Translations under genes and position numbers: made by a program
Shown here: positions 22,792 through 32,095 of the stretch, piece after piece
Numbering within the stretch: the stretch's first letter is position 1
Layout: every line of letters begins with the position of its first letter
The notes under the pieces: generated by a model
Told to the model about the DNA's origin: nothing
Database searches by the model: none
The model's input: the letters and a program-made list of their open reading frames with translations, nothing else
Virus record (IMG/VR): IMGVR_UViG_3300027692_000005
Coordinates: 1 to 41,443 of that record
Direction: 5' to 3' (one strand)
Origin: a virus
Length of the DNA: 41,443 bases

Positions 22792-23870
22792 TGGCAAACC
22801 TTCTCGAAAACGCGAGCTGGCAGCAGGGCAAGTCACGTGGCACCGTCCTGTTGTCGTTTGAAGGCACGATCGTCGCCGACACCTACAACCCGGCGGACAC
22901 AACCGTCCAGGTCGCGATCGGCGAAGCGTTTGCAAACTTCGACGATCCCAACCAACAGCCGTACGCCGTGCTCGGCAAACTCTTCACGACGCATATCGGC
23001 ATTCGCACGCCGCCGCTCGGCGGCGAACGCTGCGTCGTCATCCTGACTCGCGGCATCCCGCGCGTGATGCTTAACGTCGACGAAGACGATTCCATGGCTG
23101 CGCCGGCGATGCCAGGCGAGTTCTATTTCATGCACATCAAGCCGGGCACGACCGGCGCCGGCAATACGCCGGTCACCGATTCCGGTATAACCGTCGAGCA
23201 AGACGCCGCAACCCCGGGCGATGGCCTCGGCAGCGTCCACGTCGGGCAGAAGGGCGCGTACACGACCGCCGACACCGCCAGCGGTCACCAAGTCGCGCTC
23301 GATGATACGGCGCAAACCGTCACAGCCAAATCCGCCGGTGGTCACGAAGTCTCACTCGACGACGACGACGAAACGCTCTCGGTCACGTCGGCCACCGGGC
23401 ACTCGATGGTCATGGACGATACCGAAGAGGCGTCTGCGATCACGGTGCAGACGGCAACCGGGAAACTCCAAGCGATATTCGACGACGTTGCACAGACCGT
23501 CAAGACGGCCGCACAAACCGGGGCGCTCTATACGCTACTCGACGGCAATGGCAACGCAATCTCACACGTTGCGCCGATCATCGCACTCGGAGCCGTCGCC
23601 GGCACGGGTACGCTCGTCAAGGCGATCACTACAACCGACGTTACGACGATGCTCGGCGATTCATCAACCGGGCTAAACATTCAACGTCTCACTGACCTGT
23701 GGAACATGACGCAAGCGCTCGTCGCTGCGGGCGCCACCGGCGGCATCGGCCGTATCGCCATACTTGCTGAGCTGGCGGCTCTTTTAGGCCTTAGCGGCTT
23801 TCCGTCGGTGCCGAGTTACGCCGAGGTTCCCGTGCCATCAGGCTCGAGCGTCGTCTCGATGCTGCCGTAG
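22791..23870 (+). CDS. Baseplate central spike (gpV/gp45-like)
   Basis: A 359-residue protein whose ATG overlaps the hub stop. The N-terminal ~110 residues form an OB-like domain (GTVLLSFEGTIVADTYNPADTTVQV, key GIRTPPLGGERCVVI). Then come repeats of the type GHQVALDDTAQTVTA, GHEVSLDDDDETLSV and GHSMVMDDTEEASAI, which make the triple-stranded beta-helix of contractile-tail spikes. The C-terminal part (from ~250) is Ala/Leu-rich and unlike a metal-bound needle tip. A PAAR-type tip protein is not evident next door. The protein should pierce the outer membrane or envelope. Confidence 0.75.
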   Translation: MANLLENASWQQGKSRGTVLLSFEGTIVADTYNPADTTVQVAIGEAFANFDDPNQQPYAVLGKLFTTHIGIRTPPLGGERCVVILTRGIPRVMLNVDEDDSMAAPAMPGEFYFMHIKPGTTGAGNTPVTDSGITVEQDAATPGDGLGSVHVGQKGAYTTADTASGHQVALDDTAQTVTAKSAGGHEVSLDDDDETLSVTSATGHSMVMDDTEEASAITVQTATGKLQAIFDDVAQTVKTAAQTGALYTLLDGNGNAISHVAPIIALGAVAGTGTLVKAITTTDVTTMLGDSSTGLNIQRLTDLWNMTQALVAAGATGGIGRIAILAELAALLGLSGFPSVPSYAEVPVPSGSSVVSMLP

Positions 23871-23878
23871 GAGAAGCA

Positions 23879-24388
23879 ATGTCAGGACTCCCGACGATCA
23901 GCGCGATCGCGACGCCGCTCTCTGCTGTCGAAGTCTACATCGGCTTTTCTGAAACCGGTTGGCCGCCGGCCTGGGGCGGCGACTACCAGCTCGACGCCAG
24001 CGGCGATCTAATTACTCTCGAGGATACGGCCAACTATCCGTGGGCCACCGTGCAGCGCGTGATGTTCCTCGTAATGAGCAACCCGGCGCTGCAAAACATT
24101 CTCCAAAACGCCACGGCCCCGCCAGACGACGTCTATTACCCAAACTATGGTGCGGGCGTTAGGGCCTACGTCGGGCGACCAAACTCCCAAGCAAATCTCG
24201 ACGCGATCCAAAATGCGATCCTCAACGCGCTTACCACCGATCAGTTCGTCGCGCAATCGCCCAAGCCAATCGTGACGCTTACGCCGCAAGGCGACGGCGC
24301 TACCGTCGTTTGCGTGATCGAGTTCTGGACGATCACCGGGCAAAATGCCACGACGCCAGATTTCCCGCTCTCTCAGATAGCTGCGTAA
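23879..24388 (+). CDS. Baseplate wedge protein (gp25/gpW-like)
   Basis: A 169-residue protein with AGGAGAAGC before its ATG. The stretch DVYYPNYGAGVRAYVGRPNS, followed by a helix NLDAIQNAILNALT and strands IVTLTPQGDGATVVCVIEF, matches the gp25-like wedge family, which starts sheath assembly at the baseplate. Position between spike and baseplate J is standard. Confidence 0.65.
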   Translation: MSGLPTISAIATPLSAVEVYIGFSETGWPPAWGGDYQLDASGDLITLEDTANYPWATVQRVMFLVMSNPALQNILQNATAPPDDVYYPNYGAGVRAYVGRPNSQANLDAIQNAILNALTTDQFVAQSPKPIVTLTPQGDGATVVCVIEFWTITGQNATTPDFPLSQIAA

Positions 24389-24397
24389 GGAGTCTCC

Positions 24398-25615
24398 GTG
24401 CCGTTCACCCCCTACGGGCTCAGTGATATTGTCAACATTATCGCTGCAGCCTACGCCGCCGTCGCCAATCGCGCGGCGAACACCGGCATGGGATCGCAAC
24501 TCGGCCCGTCCTTTCGTGCCAACGCCATGGCCGCAGCGCTCCTGCAGAACGAGACGCTTTACATTCAAGCGTTTGCGCGCCTGTCGACGATGCAGGACCC
24601 GTTGCCCAACGGGCAGCCGAACCCCGACATCGACTCCTTCATGGATGCGTTCTATCCGGGGCCGGGCTCGTTTCGGCAAGGTCCATCGGCAGCGTTCCTC
24701 TACGCAACCTTTAGCATCCCCCAGGCTCTCGCCGCCGATTATACGATTCCGGTCGGCTACGTCGTAGGCGCTGCCGGCGGCCCGCAATACACCGTCGTCG
24801 TCAACGGCACCGGCTTTGACGCGGAAACCGGTGGCTACGTCATTCCGGCCGGTCAAACGAGCGTCGCCGCGCTCGTCCAATGCAACGTCACTGGATCGAT
24901 CGGAAACGCGCAAGTCGGCACCATCACGCAAGTTATTTCCGGTCCAAACGGAGCGCCGCCGAACCCAACGCTTTCCGTCACGAACTCAAGCACCGCGTCG
25001 ACGGCCGGACTCGATCCCGAGTTCGGCAACCTACTCAAGCAGCGTTTCGCGCTTTACATTTCCGGCGGCGGCGAAGGCACTCCAAACAGCATCATCGCAG
25101 CCGTTGGCGGGTTCCAGAACGGCTTAACGGTGGGCTATGCCGATTACGTCAAGGCCGTCAGCGGTAGTCCGTGGACTTTCACGCCAGCCACGCCATCGTG
25201 GTTTACGGTGTGCGTCGATATCGCCGGCGCACCCGGCACGATCACGACCTCGCAGCTCGCGGCGATCCAAGCATATCTGATTAACGACTACCGTCCTGCC
25301 GGCGCGTACTTTGCCGTTGCGCCTCCAACGCCGCTCGTCGTATCGGGTGCCGGCACGATTCTTTTTGCGCCAGGGGCGAATCAGGCGGCGGCCACCGCGG
25401 CTGTCAACGCGGCGTTTACGTCGTTTGTCAACAATATCGGGCTCGATCCGTTCGGCAATCCCAAAACGTGCTCACTCATGGGCGTCTACGTCGCGTTGAG
25501 CATGGTGCCGGGCGTACAAGAGATCCAAGCGTTACAACTCAATGGCGGCAACGTCGACGTCACCGCCGACTTCGGACAGATCCTCGCGGCCGGCACGGCT
25601 GCATTCGCCGCATAG
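24398..25615 (+). CDS. Baseplate J-like protein
   Basis: A 405-residue wedge protein starting at GTG after AAGGAGTC. The pattern of baseplate J is present: an N-terminal helical part (YAAVANRAANTGMGSQLGPSF), then VPVGYVVGAAGG-like and YVIPAGQTSVAALVQCNVTGS (key IPAGQTSVAALVQCNVTG). It also has NAQVGTITQVISGPNG, DPEFGNLLKQRFALYI, and the SIIAAVGGFQNGLTVGYADYV segment. J and the gp25-like protein form the wedge that triggers sheath contraction. Confidence 0.75.
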   Translation: MPFTPYGLSDIVNIIAAAYAAVANRAANTGMGSQLGPSFRANAMAAALLQNETLYIQAFARLSTMQDPLPNGQPNPDIDSFMDAFYPGPGSFRQGPSAAFLYATFSIPQALAADYTIPVGYVVGAAGGPQYTVVVNGTGFDAETGGYVIPAGQTSVAALVQCNVTGSIGNAQVGTITQVISGPNGAPPNPTLSVTNSSTASTAGLDPEFGNLLKQRFALYISGGGEGTPNSIIAAVGGFQNGLTVGYADYVKAVSGSPWTFTPATPSWFTVCVDIAGAPGTITTSQLAAIQAYLINDYRPAGAYFAVAPPTPLVVSGAGTILFAPGANQAAATAAVNAAFTSFVNNIGLDPFGNPKTCSLMGVYVALSMVPGVQEIQALQLNGGNVDVTADFGQILAAGTAAFAA

Positions 25616-25624
25616 GGAGGCTTC

Positions 25625-28600
25625 ATGTTCTCGCGACTTCTGCGCTTTGCGATTCCGATCGCGATCGCGCTGGCGTTTGCCCCGATTGCGGCGCGTGCGA
25701 ATCAAACCGGCGGCACGACCTACTGCAACCCGCCCAACGTCTTTCAAGACGGGGTCACATGGTTCGCCGCACCGCTCAACGCGGATCTCTCACATGCCGA
25801 GCAATGCGGTGGGCAGTACGGCGACCTTTTCAGCGATGGCCCGCTCATCAACCCTGCTCTCGGCGGCGTCTCCGGGTCGTCGCTGCAGTTCACGATCCCG
25901 GCCGAAACCTGGGTTGCTATGGGGCAGCGCATTTCGCTCGGCGCGGTCCTCGAGACCGCGCCGGCCGCGACGACGAGCTATTGGTGGCTGTCGACTGCGA
26001 CGAATCAGTATAGCTACACGCTCTCCAACTCGCCGCCGGATGCGTACTCGGTACTTGAGTACACGATCACGGCCAACGGCACAGGCATCACGGGCGTCGT
26101 CAATCCGACGCTCGCCGGCGAGACGCTCAACGGCACACTTGCACTCCCGTCGCTTGCAGCCGGATGCGCGCAGTTCGCGGCCGGTGGCGTCTTGACGAGC
26201 ACCGGCTTAGGATGCGGTTCGGGATCCGGCGCAATCGCGGCCGTCGTGAGCGGAACGAACACGACCGTCAACACCGTCAGCGGAACGGCGACCGTCAACG
26301 TCAACGCCTCTCCGACGTTTACGGGAACGCCGACGATCGCCAGCAGCTCGACGGCCGGCACGTTGGATTTCGGCTCAGATGCCACCGCTGCGCTCGCGCG
26401 CACCGGCACAAACACCTTCACCTTCACCGCAACCGCGGGCAGCGGCGTGGCGACCATCGTAGCTGCTGGCGGATTCCAAAGCGCCTCATCGACCTACGGG
26501 CCGACCTCGGCGACCGTCAACGGCCCGCTTTTAGCCGCAACGGTGGCCGGTAGCGGCCTCACGCCGGGTCAATGCGTCCAGACCACCAGCGGCGGCGTTT
26601 TGACGACCACAGGGTCCGCGTGCGGCCCTGGAACAGCACTTTCCAATGTGCTCGCCGGATCGAACATCGGGGTTTCCGTATCAAGCAACGTCGCAACGAT
26701 CAACGCCGTCTCGAGCCCGGCCTTCAACGGCTCAGTCACCGCCGGCAATAGCACCGCCTACATCCCCACCGTGAGCGATCTGTCGGCCAGCGACTCGACC
26801 AGTTCTGGCGGACTCGATCTCGGCGGTACGATCTCGCATTGCCGAATCGACTACGGCGACACGACAGTCGGCACGCTCACGATCGGATGCCCCCTCGCCT
26901 CGAGCATCGCCGTAACGAGCATTTCCGTACCGAGCTATGTCATCGCCGGCAATGCCACGGCCTACATTCCAAGCGGTCCCCATTTGTCGGCCTCGTCGTC
27001 AACGACGAGCGGCGGCCTGGATCTCGGTGGGACCAGCTCTCATTGCCTGTTCGACTTCGGCATTACAACGGCTTTGTGGTTCAACGCTGGGTGTCCAGAG
27101 AAGATCAACGGCGCCCTAACTTCGAGCAGCTACATCGAGGCTGGCAATGCGACCGCGCCGACCTCCGGCGTCAACGCTGGCGATCTCGTCGCCTCGCGCA
27201 GCGTGTCGACCGGCCAGCTTTGGTTGGGCGGATCATCGCAAGATTGCACGCTCGACTACAACATCACGCACACCCTCGCCATGACGTCGAGTTGCTCCAT
27301 TCAAAGTGCCAACAATCTCGCGGCTATCGGCGACGTCGTGTCCGGACACGCCACATTTTACGTCCCGCCCAGCTCCGAAATGTCGAGTTCCGACTCGACG
27401 ACCAGCGGCGGTATCTATCTCGGCGGATCGCTCGGCGAATGCGAGATCGACTATGGCATCACGGCGGCCAGCAAAGTCACTGTGAGCTCCGTTATCCAGC
27501 CGTGTCCGGTTCAGGTTGCCGACGGCAGCATCTTGGCATCGTATTCTTCAACCCTAGCCAATGCGCCAACACTTGCGGCTGGAGATCTCGGAGGCTCGGA
27601 AAGCGCTACGGCCGGAAAGTTAGTTCTCGGCGGATCGTCAAGCGCTTGCACAATCGACTACGGGATCACGACCGCCAGCACGTTAACTGCCGGATGCAAC
27701 GCAACAGTCGACGGAGAGCTAACGAGTGCGGTTAGTACCTCAACCGGCGAACTGAAGCTCGGCGGCACGTCGAGCAACTGCCTTGAAGATTACGGGGTAA
27801 CGGAACCAAATACCGTAAACTTTGGCTGCAATCTTTGGACGTCTGTAGGGTTTTCTGCTACGGACGCAGTCGAAGCTGGCGGCGCAGTTATTGCCGGACA
27901 GTTCAACGGCATCCCGTCGACGATCGTCGGCGGCGATCTCGTCGCGACGCGCGGCGTTACAAGCGGCCGGCTCGTGCTTGGCGGAAACAACGCCTTCCAT
28001 TGCTGCGCATATCTCGACTACGGAATAACCACTGCCAATGCGCTCACGCTCAACGGCGCCACTGCCTTCAATCTCTCGATCGCATCGTTTTCTGCCAGCT
28101 CGTCCTCGGGTTCCATCCCATCGGCGATTGCGGCTGGCGATATTAGTGCATCGGAAGGCGCATCGAGTGGGAAAGCCTGCCTTGGCGGCAGCAGCACCGC
28201 GGATTGCTTCGACTTCGGTATTACCGCCAGCAACATCGAGACGCACCCCGTCGACGTACAGATCGCCGGCGCATGGCTGCTGTCGAGCTACTCATCGACC
28301 GGCGCGAACGCGCCAATACTTGCGGCTGGCGATATCGGCGCATCGGAAGGTGCATCGAGCGGTAAGGTCTGCCTCGGTGGCAGCAGCGCGGTGGACTGCA
28401 TCGATTTTGCTATAACGACTTTAGGCGTCGAAACCCACGGTAAATCCGTAGCGGTCCCGCGCCTTTTCCAGAACGCTACGAACGACTTTGGCGGCACCTG
28501 TACTAACTCGTCTAGCACGACTTGCACCGCGACCATCGCTGTTGCCTACACCTCGACGCCGATCTGCATTGCGCAAGACACAAGCTCCACGAACAAGGTA

Positions 28601-28912
28601 GACGCGACGTGTGCGGCTAGCGGCCTGACGGTCACGGTCGCGAATGCCAGCACGACGTTCTCGGGAAGCTGTATCGTCTCAAGTTCAACCTCTTGCACGA
28701 TAACCGCCCCATACAATCTAACCGGAACAACCTGCGTCGTCTCACCTACTGCCACCGCCTCTGCTCCGGCGGCCATTTGCAGTATCAGCGGGACAACGAT
28801 CACCGTGACAACGGCTTCGTCCACGAGCAATACCTACGGCGTCATTCTACGCGGGACGCCAAGCGCATCGGGTCACACCTTCAGCTACGTCCTCATCGGG
28901 AATCCAAATTGA
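25625..28912 (+). CDS. Repeat-rich tail fibre with a Sec-type signal peptide
   Basis: A 1095-residue protein directly after baseplate J. The first 25 residues form a classic signal peptide (MFSRLLRFAIPIAIALAFAP, then ARA before Asn26), unexpected for a phage fibre. Residues 26-160 are unlike known fibre anchors. Residues ~195-340 hold fibre-like Thr/Ser/Ala repeats (GTNTFTFTATAG). From about residue 370 to 940, nine modules each contain a GGLDLGG-type strand, a Cys and a DYGIT motif. The C-terminus (950-1095) is Cys-rich and strand-rich. The export signal and many cysteines suggest folding outside the cytoplasm. AGGGAGG precedes the ATG. Confidence 0.7.
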   Translation: MFSRLLRFAIPIAIALAFAPIAARANQTGGTTYCNPPNVFQDGVTWFAAPLNADLSHAEQCGGQYGDLFSDGPLINPALGGVSGSSLQFTIPAETWVAMGQRISLGAVLETAPAATTSYWWLSTATNQYSYTLSNSPPDAYSVLEYTITANGTGITGVVNPTLAGETLNGTLALPSLAAGCAQFAAGGVLTSTGLGCGSGSGAIAAVVSGTNTTVNTVSGTATVNVNASPTFTGTPTIASSSTAGTLDFGSDATAALARTGTNTFTFTATAGSGVATIVAAGGFQSASSTYGPTSATVNGPLLAATVAGSGLTPGQCVQTTSGGVLTTTGSACGPGTALSNVLAGSNIGVSVSSNVATINAVSSPAFNGSVTAGNSTAYIPTVSDLSASDSTSSGGLDLGGTISHCRIDYGDTTVGTLTIGCPLASSIAVTSISVPSYVIAGNATAYIPSGPHLSASSSTTSGGLDLGGTSSHCLFDFGITTALWFNAGCPEKINGALTSSSYIEAGNATAPTSGVNAGDLVASRSVSTGQLWLGGSSQDCTLDYNITHTLAMTSSCSIQSANNLAAIGDVVSGHATFYVPPSSEMSSSDSTTSGGIYLGGSLGECEIDYGITAASKVTVSSVIQPCPVQVADGSILASYSSTLANAPTLAAGDLGGSESATAGKLVLGGSSSACTIDYGITTASTLTAGCNATVDGELTSAVSTSTGELKLGGTSSNCLEDYGVTEPNTVNFGCNLWTSVGFSATDAVEAGGAVIAGQFNGIPSTIVGGDLVATRGVTSGRLVLGGNNAFHCCAYLDYGITTANALTLNGATAFNLSIASFSASSSSGSIPSAIAAGDISASEGASSGKACLGGSSTADCFDFGITASNIETHPVDVQIAGAWLLSSYSSTGANAPILAAGDIGASEGASSGKVCLGGSSAVDCIDFAITTLGVETHGKSVAVPRLFQNATNDFGGTCTNSSSTTCTATIAVAYTSTPICIAQDTSSTNKVDATCAASGLTVTVANASTTFSGSCIVSSSTSCTITAPYNLTGTTCVVSPTATASAPAAICSISGTTITVTTASSTSNTYGVILRGTPSASGHTFSYVLIGNPN
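26728..28443 (+). repeat. Nine-module repeat region of the tail fibre
   Basis: Within the fibre gene, nine modules of roughly 45-75 codons repeat the order: small-residue turn, GDL or Y.P strand, SG-x-L-x-LGG, Ser-rich turn with Cys, D-Y/F-GIT, then a Thr/Leu strand usually ending at a second Cys. Examples are GGLDLGGTSSHCLFDFGIT, GKLVLGGSSSACTIDYGIT and GELKLGGTSSNCLEDYGVT. Copies differ enough that they are ancient duplications, not recent slippage. A beta-solenoid shaft stapled by Cys pairs is the likely structure. Confidence 0.7.
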
Positions 28913-30003
28913 TGACGTTCGGTATCGACCCGCTCGGGGCGCCAGCGCTCGGCTTGGTTTTCGTAGACGAAACCGGGCTAAACCCACTCCCCGCTGGTAT
29001 CTTCGTCCAGGTCTTCAACTCGGTAACAGACGTACTTATCGGGGAGGCATGGACGCAACCCGGTGGCGTGTGCTCGATCGCCGCACCGCTCAATGTCGAG
29101 TGCTACGCGGAGTTCTCGTACAGTTCGCAAGCGCCGGGCCAGGGCTCGAGCTGCATCTTTACCAATGCCGGCGGCCCAGAAGGCGGCGTTGTAACCGTCA
29201 CAGGCTACCGATCGCCGTCACTCTCCGGCCCTGGTTATGCCGCGTTTGAAATGACCAAGCTCGTGCGCCTCTGGCAGAACACGAAAGCCAAGTCGCTCGG
29301 GGGCAACGCGTACGCGCTAGGGGCTGGTTTCGGTGCCGGCATCGCGGCAATCGACGCGCAGGCGCAGCAGGTGCTGCAGATGGACCGGCTGCAGTCATCG
29401 GTCGACGGCCAGGTCGACACATGGTCGATGGATTTCGTTGGGCCGCTGTTTGGCCGCTATCCGGGCGAATCCGATCCGATCTTCATTTCTCGCAATCGCT
29501 TGATGGTATCACGGCCACGCACGACGCTCAACGCAATCACTGCCTTCGTCACGCAGTTTTACGAATCGGTTCTTGCGGGATGGAACTCCACCGGCTCGGA
29601 GGGGCTTGCGTTCGATACTGCCGGCGCGTTTGATGTATCCGGCGGCTTTAACACGCCGCCGGCTCCGCCCGTTCCGAAGACGCTGCCACCTATCTTAGTA
29701 TGGGACGGAATGTCGCAGCCCAAGCTCGCTACGACATTCGGCATCGTTGCAGGGGAGTTCGTCATCCAGCTCGGGCTCTTTGCCTCGTCGCTGCTCGAGC
29801 AGCTCGCGTTCGATACCGCCGGGGGATTCGGCGGCGGCCCACACGGCGATTCGCCGGGCTCCGGTTCGTTCAGCAACGCCATCACCACCGACGAGCTGCC
29901 GGTGCCGACGGCGACCGCACCAGACCCGCGGCTCGGACTGCTCATCAACTGGCTCGCAAAAGGCGCGAGTTACAAACCGCTCTATCTTATTGGACAGCTC
30001 TGA
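28912..30003 (+). CDS. Baseplate or fibre-attachment protein
   Basis: A 363-residue protein; its ATG overlaps the stop of the fibre gene (TGATG). The N-terminus (1-105) is a beta domain (GLVFVDETGLNPLPAGIFVQV). Next is a helical part AFEMTKLVRLWQNTKAKSLGG through DAQAQQVLQMDRLQSSVDGQV (key RLQSSVDGQVDTWSMDFVG), then GPLFGRYPGESDP. The middle recalls the gpI/tail-protein-I role of linking fibres to the wedge. The C-terminus has two copies of LAFDTAGxF flanking a Pro-rich linker. Function inferred from position and partial pattern. Confidence 0.5.
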   Translation: MTFGIDPLGAPALGLVFVDETGLNPLPAGIFVQVFNSVTDVLIGEAWTQPGGVCSIAAPLNVECYAEFSYSSQAPGQGSSCIFTNAGGPEGGVVTVTGYRSPSLSGPGYAAFEMTKLVRLWQNTKAKSLGGNAYALGAGFGAGIAAIDAQAQQVLQMDRLQSSVDGQVDTWSMDFVGPLFGRYPGESDPIFISRNRLMVSRPRTTLNAITAFVTQFYESVLAGWNSTGSEGLAFDTAGAFDVSGGFNTPPAPPVPKTLPPILVWDGMSQPKLATTFGIVAGEFVIQLGLFASSLLEQLAFDTAGGFGGGPHGDSPGSGSFSNAITTDELPVPTATAPDPRLGLLINWLAKGASYKPLYLIGQL

Positions 30004-30005
30004 AG

Positions 30006-30182
30006 ATGAAGCCGATTATTGCACGACTGCAAGTCGCCGTACGATGCCTCGAAGATGCGGCAGTTCCTGGATCGACGAGTACCATGGTGACCATTGAATC
30101 AGGCTATCTGCGTGGCGTAGCTCGCGATCTCAACAACGTGATTATCGACCTTGGCGGTCAACCCGTACAGTCAACGATGTAA
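30006..30182 (+). CDS. 58-residue small protein
   Basis: ATG 30006 lies two bases after the preceding stop codon. The peptide (MKPIIARLQVAVRCLEDAAV to the end VQSTM) is amphipathic, with one helix and a hydrophobic C-terminal stretch. No family is recognised. It is tightly packed between two virion-type genes with AAGAAGGAGA following as the next ribosome site, so it is likely translated. It may be a fibre chaperone or a minor subunit. Confidence 0.45.
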   Translation: MKPIIARLQVAVRCLEDAAVPGSTSTMVTIESGYLRGVARDLNNVIIDLGGQPVQSTM

Positions 30183-30194
30183 GAAGGAGACTTC

Positions 30195-31541
30195 GTGAAA
30201 AGGTTATTCTTGCTGGCGTTCGCGATCGCTGCATTGCTTCCGGTTGCGGCACGAGCGCAAGTGACTGCGACCGCCGGCACCGCGCGCGTCGAGGTCTATG
30301 CCGGGCAGAACCCCGATACCAACGAAACGAACCTCGGGCCGCGCTTCAGCCGCTTGCAGATGGGCACGCTCTTGCGCGACCTGTTCGCGTCGTCGGGACT
30401 CACCGGTGCATGGAACGGCATCAACATCGTCTCGACGACCGGGCTCTACGTCACGATCAACCCGGCGCCATCGTCACAGTACGGCTCGATCTATCAGATG
30501 GGCGTCGACGATGCGACCGCTCTGCCTCCATCTCCCGGCCAGCCCCCGAATCAAATCCCCGCCGACAACACGCGTATTATGATTCAGGCCACGCAGGCGG
30601 CCGCGACAACGGCGCTCGGGCCGTTTCCTGCACCCGGCGGCGCCGGCAACGCTACATACTACATCGTCGAAGCCCAGCTCTCGCCAGCCGACACGGACAA
30701 TCAGTCGAGGCTCTTCGTTAGCACGTCGGGCATCACGTCTTATCAGAACATCAACACGCAGCGCCAAGATCAAATCACCTATCAGGTTGGGACGAACACC
30801 TCGACCGGTACGGCGGACTGCAACTCAACGTTCCCATCGCAGCCATCGCCGGATAGCGGTTGGATCGAGGTCGGGTTGGTTTGCGTGCCGCATGGTACGA
30901 CACAGTTGACCAGTGCGCTTATCGCGATGTTCACGAACACGCAGTTCACAAACTCGCAGTTCGGCACCGTATCATTCGGAGGAAACTACGCGGTGAGCGG
31001 CGGCACGTCGCCATCGATTCTCACCACGTCGACGACCAACTCCTGCGACAGCGGCACCAATGGCGGCTTGGGGTTCTCGATCCATAACCCTGCATCGGTA
31101 ACGACTCAGGACCCTGGCGGAAATATCATCCGCGCCGATCTTACCGGTGACTTCACGATGTGCGGCGCGAGTTTGCTCATCGATGCGCAGCACGGCACGC
31201 TTGGCGTCCCGAATATCGTCGTAGACACGACGGTCGACACATCGTCGCCACAAGACGAAACGTTCTATCCTGCAAGCACGAGCGGGAACTTTACGGCCAA
31301 CGCCTTTACGATCACGTCGTGCTCGGTCAACACCCGTTGCACTCTAAGCGCCACTAAAACGATTTGCTATAACGCCGGGACGCCAACGGGGGCGCTCATC
31401 ACGTTTGCTAACTCCGATGCTGGAGATTTTACTGCAAGCGTATCGGCCGCTCCAGGTGGAGGGTTCAACGTGGCGCTTTACAACATCAGCGGCGGGACGC
31501 TATCAAGCGGGACGTACAGTTTCGGGTACGTCTGCCTCTAA
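30195..31541 (+). CDS. Fibre-like appendage protein with a signal peptide
   Basis: A 448-residue protein with AAGAAGGAGAC before GTG 30195. Residues 1-21 form a signal peptide (MKRLFLLAFAIAALLPVAARA before Gln22, written in full because it is exactly 21; key LLPVAARA). Residues ~25-270 have the layout of a phage fibre/appendage domain: GLYVTINPAPSS, VDDATALPP, IPADNTRIMIQATQAA, YYIVEAQLSPADTDNQS, DSGWIEVGLVCVP. The rest is Thr/Ser/Gly-rich with Cys pairs. Export of a protein with a fibre-like body is unusual. It may instead act as a secreted decoy or as an adhesin on the infected cell. Confidence 0.6.
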   Translation: MKRLFLLAFAIAALLPVAARAQVTATAGTARVEVYAGQNPDTNETNLGPRFSRLQMGTLLRDLFASSGLTGAWNGINIVSTTGLYVTINPAPSSQYGSIYQMGVDDATALPPSPGQPPNQIPADNTRIMIQATQAAATTALGPFPAPGGAGNATYYIVEAQLSPADTDNQSRLFVSTSGITSYQNINTQRQDQITYQVGTNTSTGTADCNSTFPSQPSPDSGWIEVGLVCVPHGTTQLTSALIAMFTNTQFTNSQFGTVSFGGNYAVSGGTSPSILTTSTTNSCDSGTNGGLGFSIHNPASVTTQDPGGNIIRADLTGDFTMCGASLLIDAQHGTLGVPNIVVDTTVDTSSPQDETFYPASTSGNFTANAFTITSCSVNTRCTLSATKTICYNAGTPTGALITFANSDAGDFTASVSAAPGGGFNVALYNISGGTLSSGTYSFGYVCL

Positions 31542-31795
31542 ACCCAGAGCGCGAGCGCTGCCCCAAGGATCGCGAGTAGAAGAAAAATACCGAAAAAGGG
31601 AGCTACGAGCGTGCGGTCATCGTGTCCGTCATTGTCGTAGGTCGGCGGCTCGGGCGCCTCGCTCTGCACCATCGTGAGGTATTGGCCGGGGGGCAAGCTG
31701 TCGTTCCGATAGAGCGTCCCGTCCTTCCAGACCAGGAAGCCGCCGATAAAGCCGTTACTGCCGCCGCGGACCATCCTGCGCACAAGCCCTCGCAT
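31538..31795 (-). CDS. Small tail-anchored membrane protein, opposite strand
   Basis: An 85-residue protein convergent with the preceding gene, overlapping its end by four bases. The first ~60 residues are polar (VRGGSNGFIGGFLVWKDGTLYRND, key FLVWKDGTLYRND), and residues ~62-85 form a single hydrophobic helix at the C-terminus. That C-terminal helix is a strong sign of real coding. No Shine-Dalgarno sequence is clear before its ATG. As one of only two genes on this strand, it could be a separately expressed accessory gene such as a moron. Function unknown. Confidence 0.5.
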   Translation of the reverse strand: MRGLVRRMVRGGSNGFIGGFLVWKDGTLYRNDSLPPGQYLTMVQSEAPEPPTYDNDGHDDRTLVAPFFGIFLLLAILGAALALWV

Positions 31796-31815
31796 GGAGG
31801 ATTAGGATACCACAG

Positions 31816-32079
31816 ATGACGGCAGAGGGCTACCGGAACCGCTTGGCGGCTCAGGAGTGGCATGTAAACCTCTGGCGGGCTCACGGCACCTCGCACGACT
31901 TTTGCGAGCGTGCCATGCTCTACTTCCAAGAAACGCTTGACGCGGACTATTACCAAGTGCCGCGGCCTCCGATCGACGACGCAGAGATACTCGCGTTGCA
32001 GCGCTACTTCGACGATCTGTTCAGCCGACCGGGAACCGGGATTTCCTGCGGGCGCGAATATCCCATTCAATATAGCTAA
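31816..32079 (+). CDS. 87-residue unknown protein
   Basis: A small protein rich in aromatic and charged residues (AQEWHVNLWRAHGTSHDFCER, then DADYYQVPRPP and EILALQRYFDDLF). The start ATG has GGAGGATTAGGA upstream. It appears helical and soluble, with two Cys. No family is recognised. Confidence 0.45.
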   Translation: MTAEGYRNRLAAQEWHVNLWRAHGTSHDFCERAMLYFQETLDADYYQVPRPPIDDAEILALQRYFDDLFSRPGTGISCGREYPIQYS

Positions 32080-32095
32080 GGGGTTGTGATTACTT

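Noticed and set aside
23051-23075. Fourth copy of the GCGTGATGC hairpin core
   Set aside because: The nine bases occur inside the spike gene but without outer pairing, so it is most likely chance.
26839-27735. 298-codon frame inside the fibre gene
   Set aside because: A +1 shadow of the repeat region, Arg/His-rich. The fibre frame explains the sequence.
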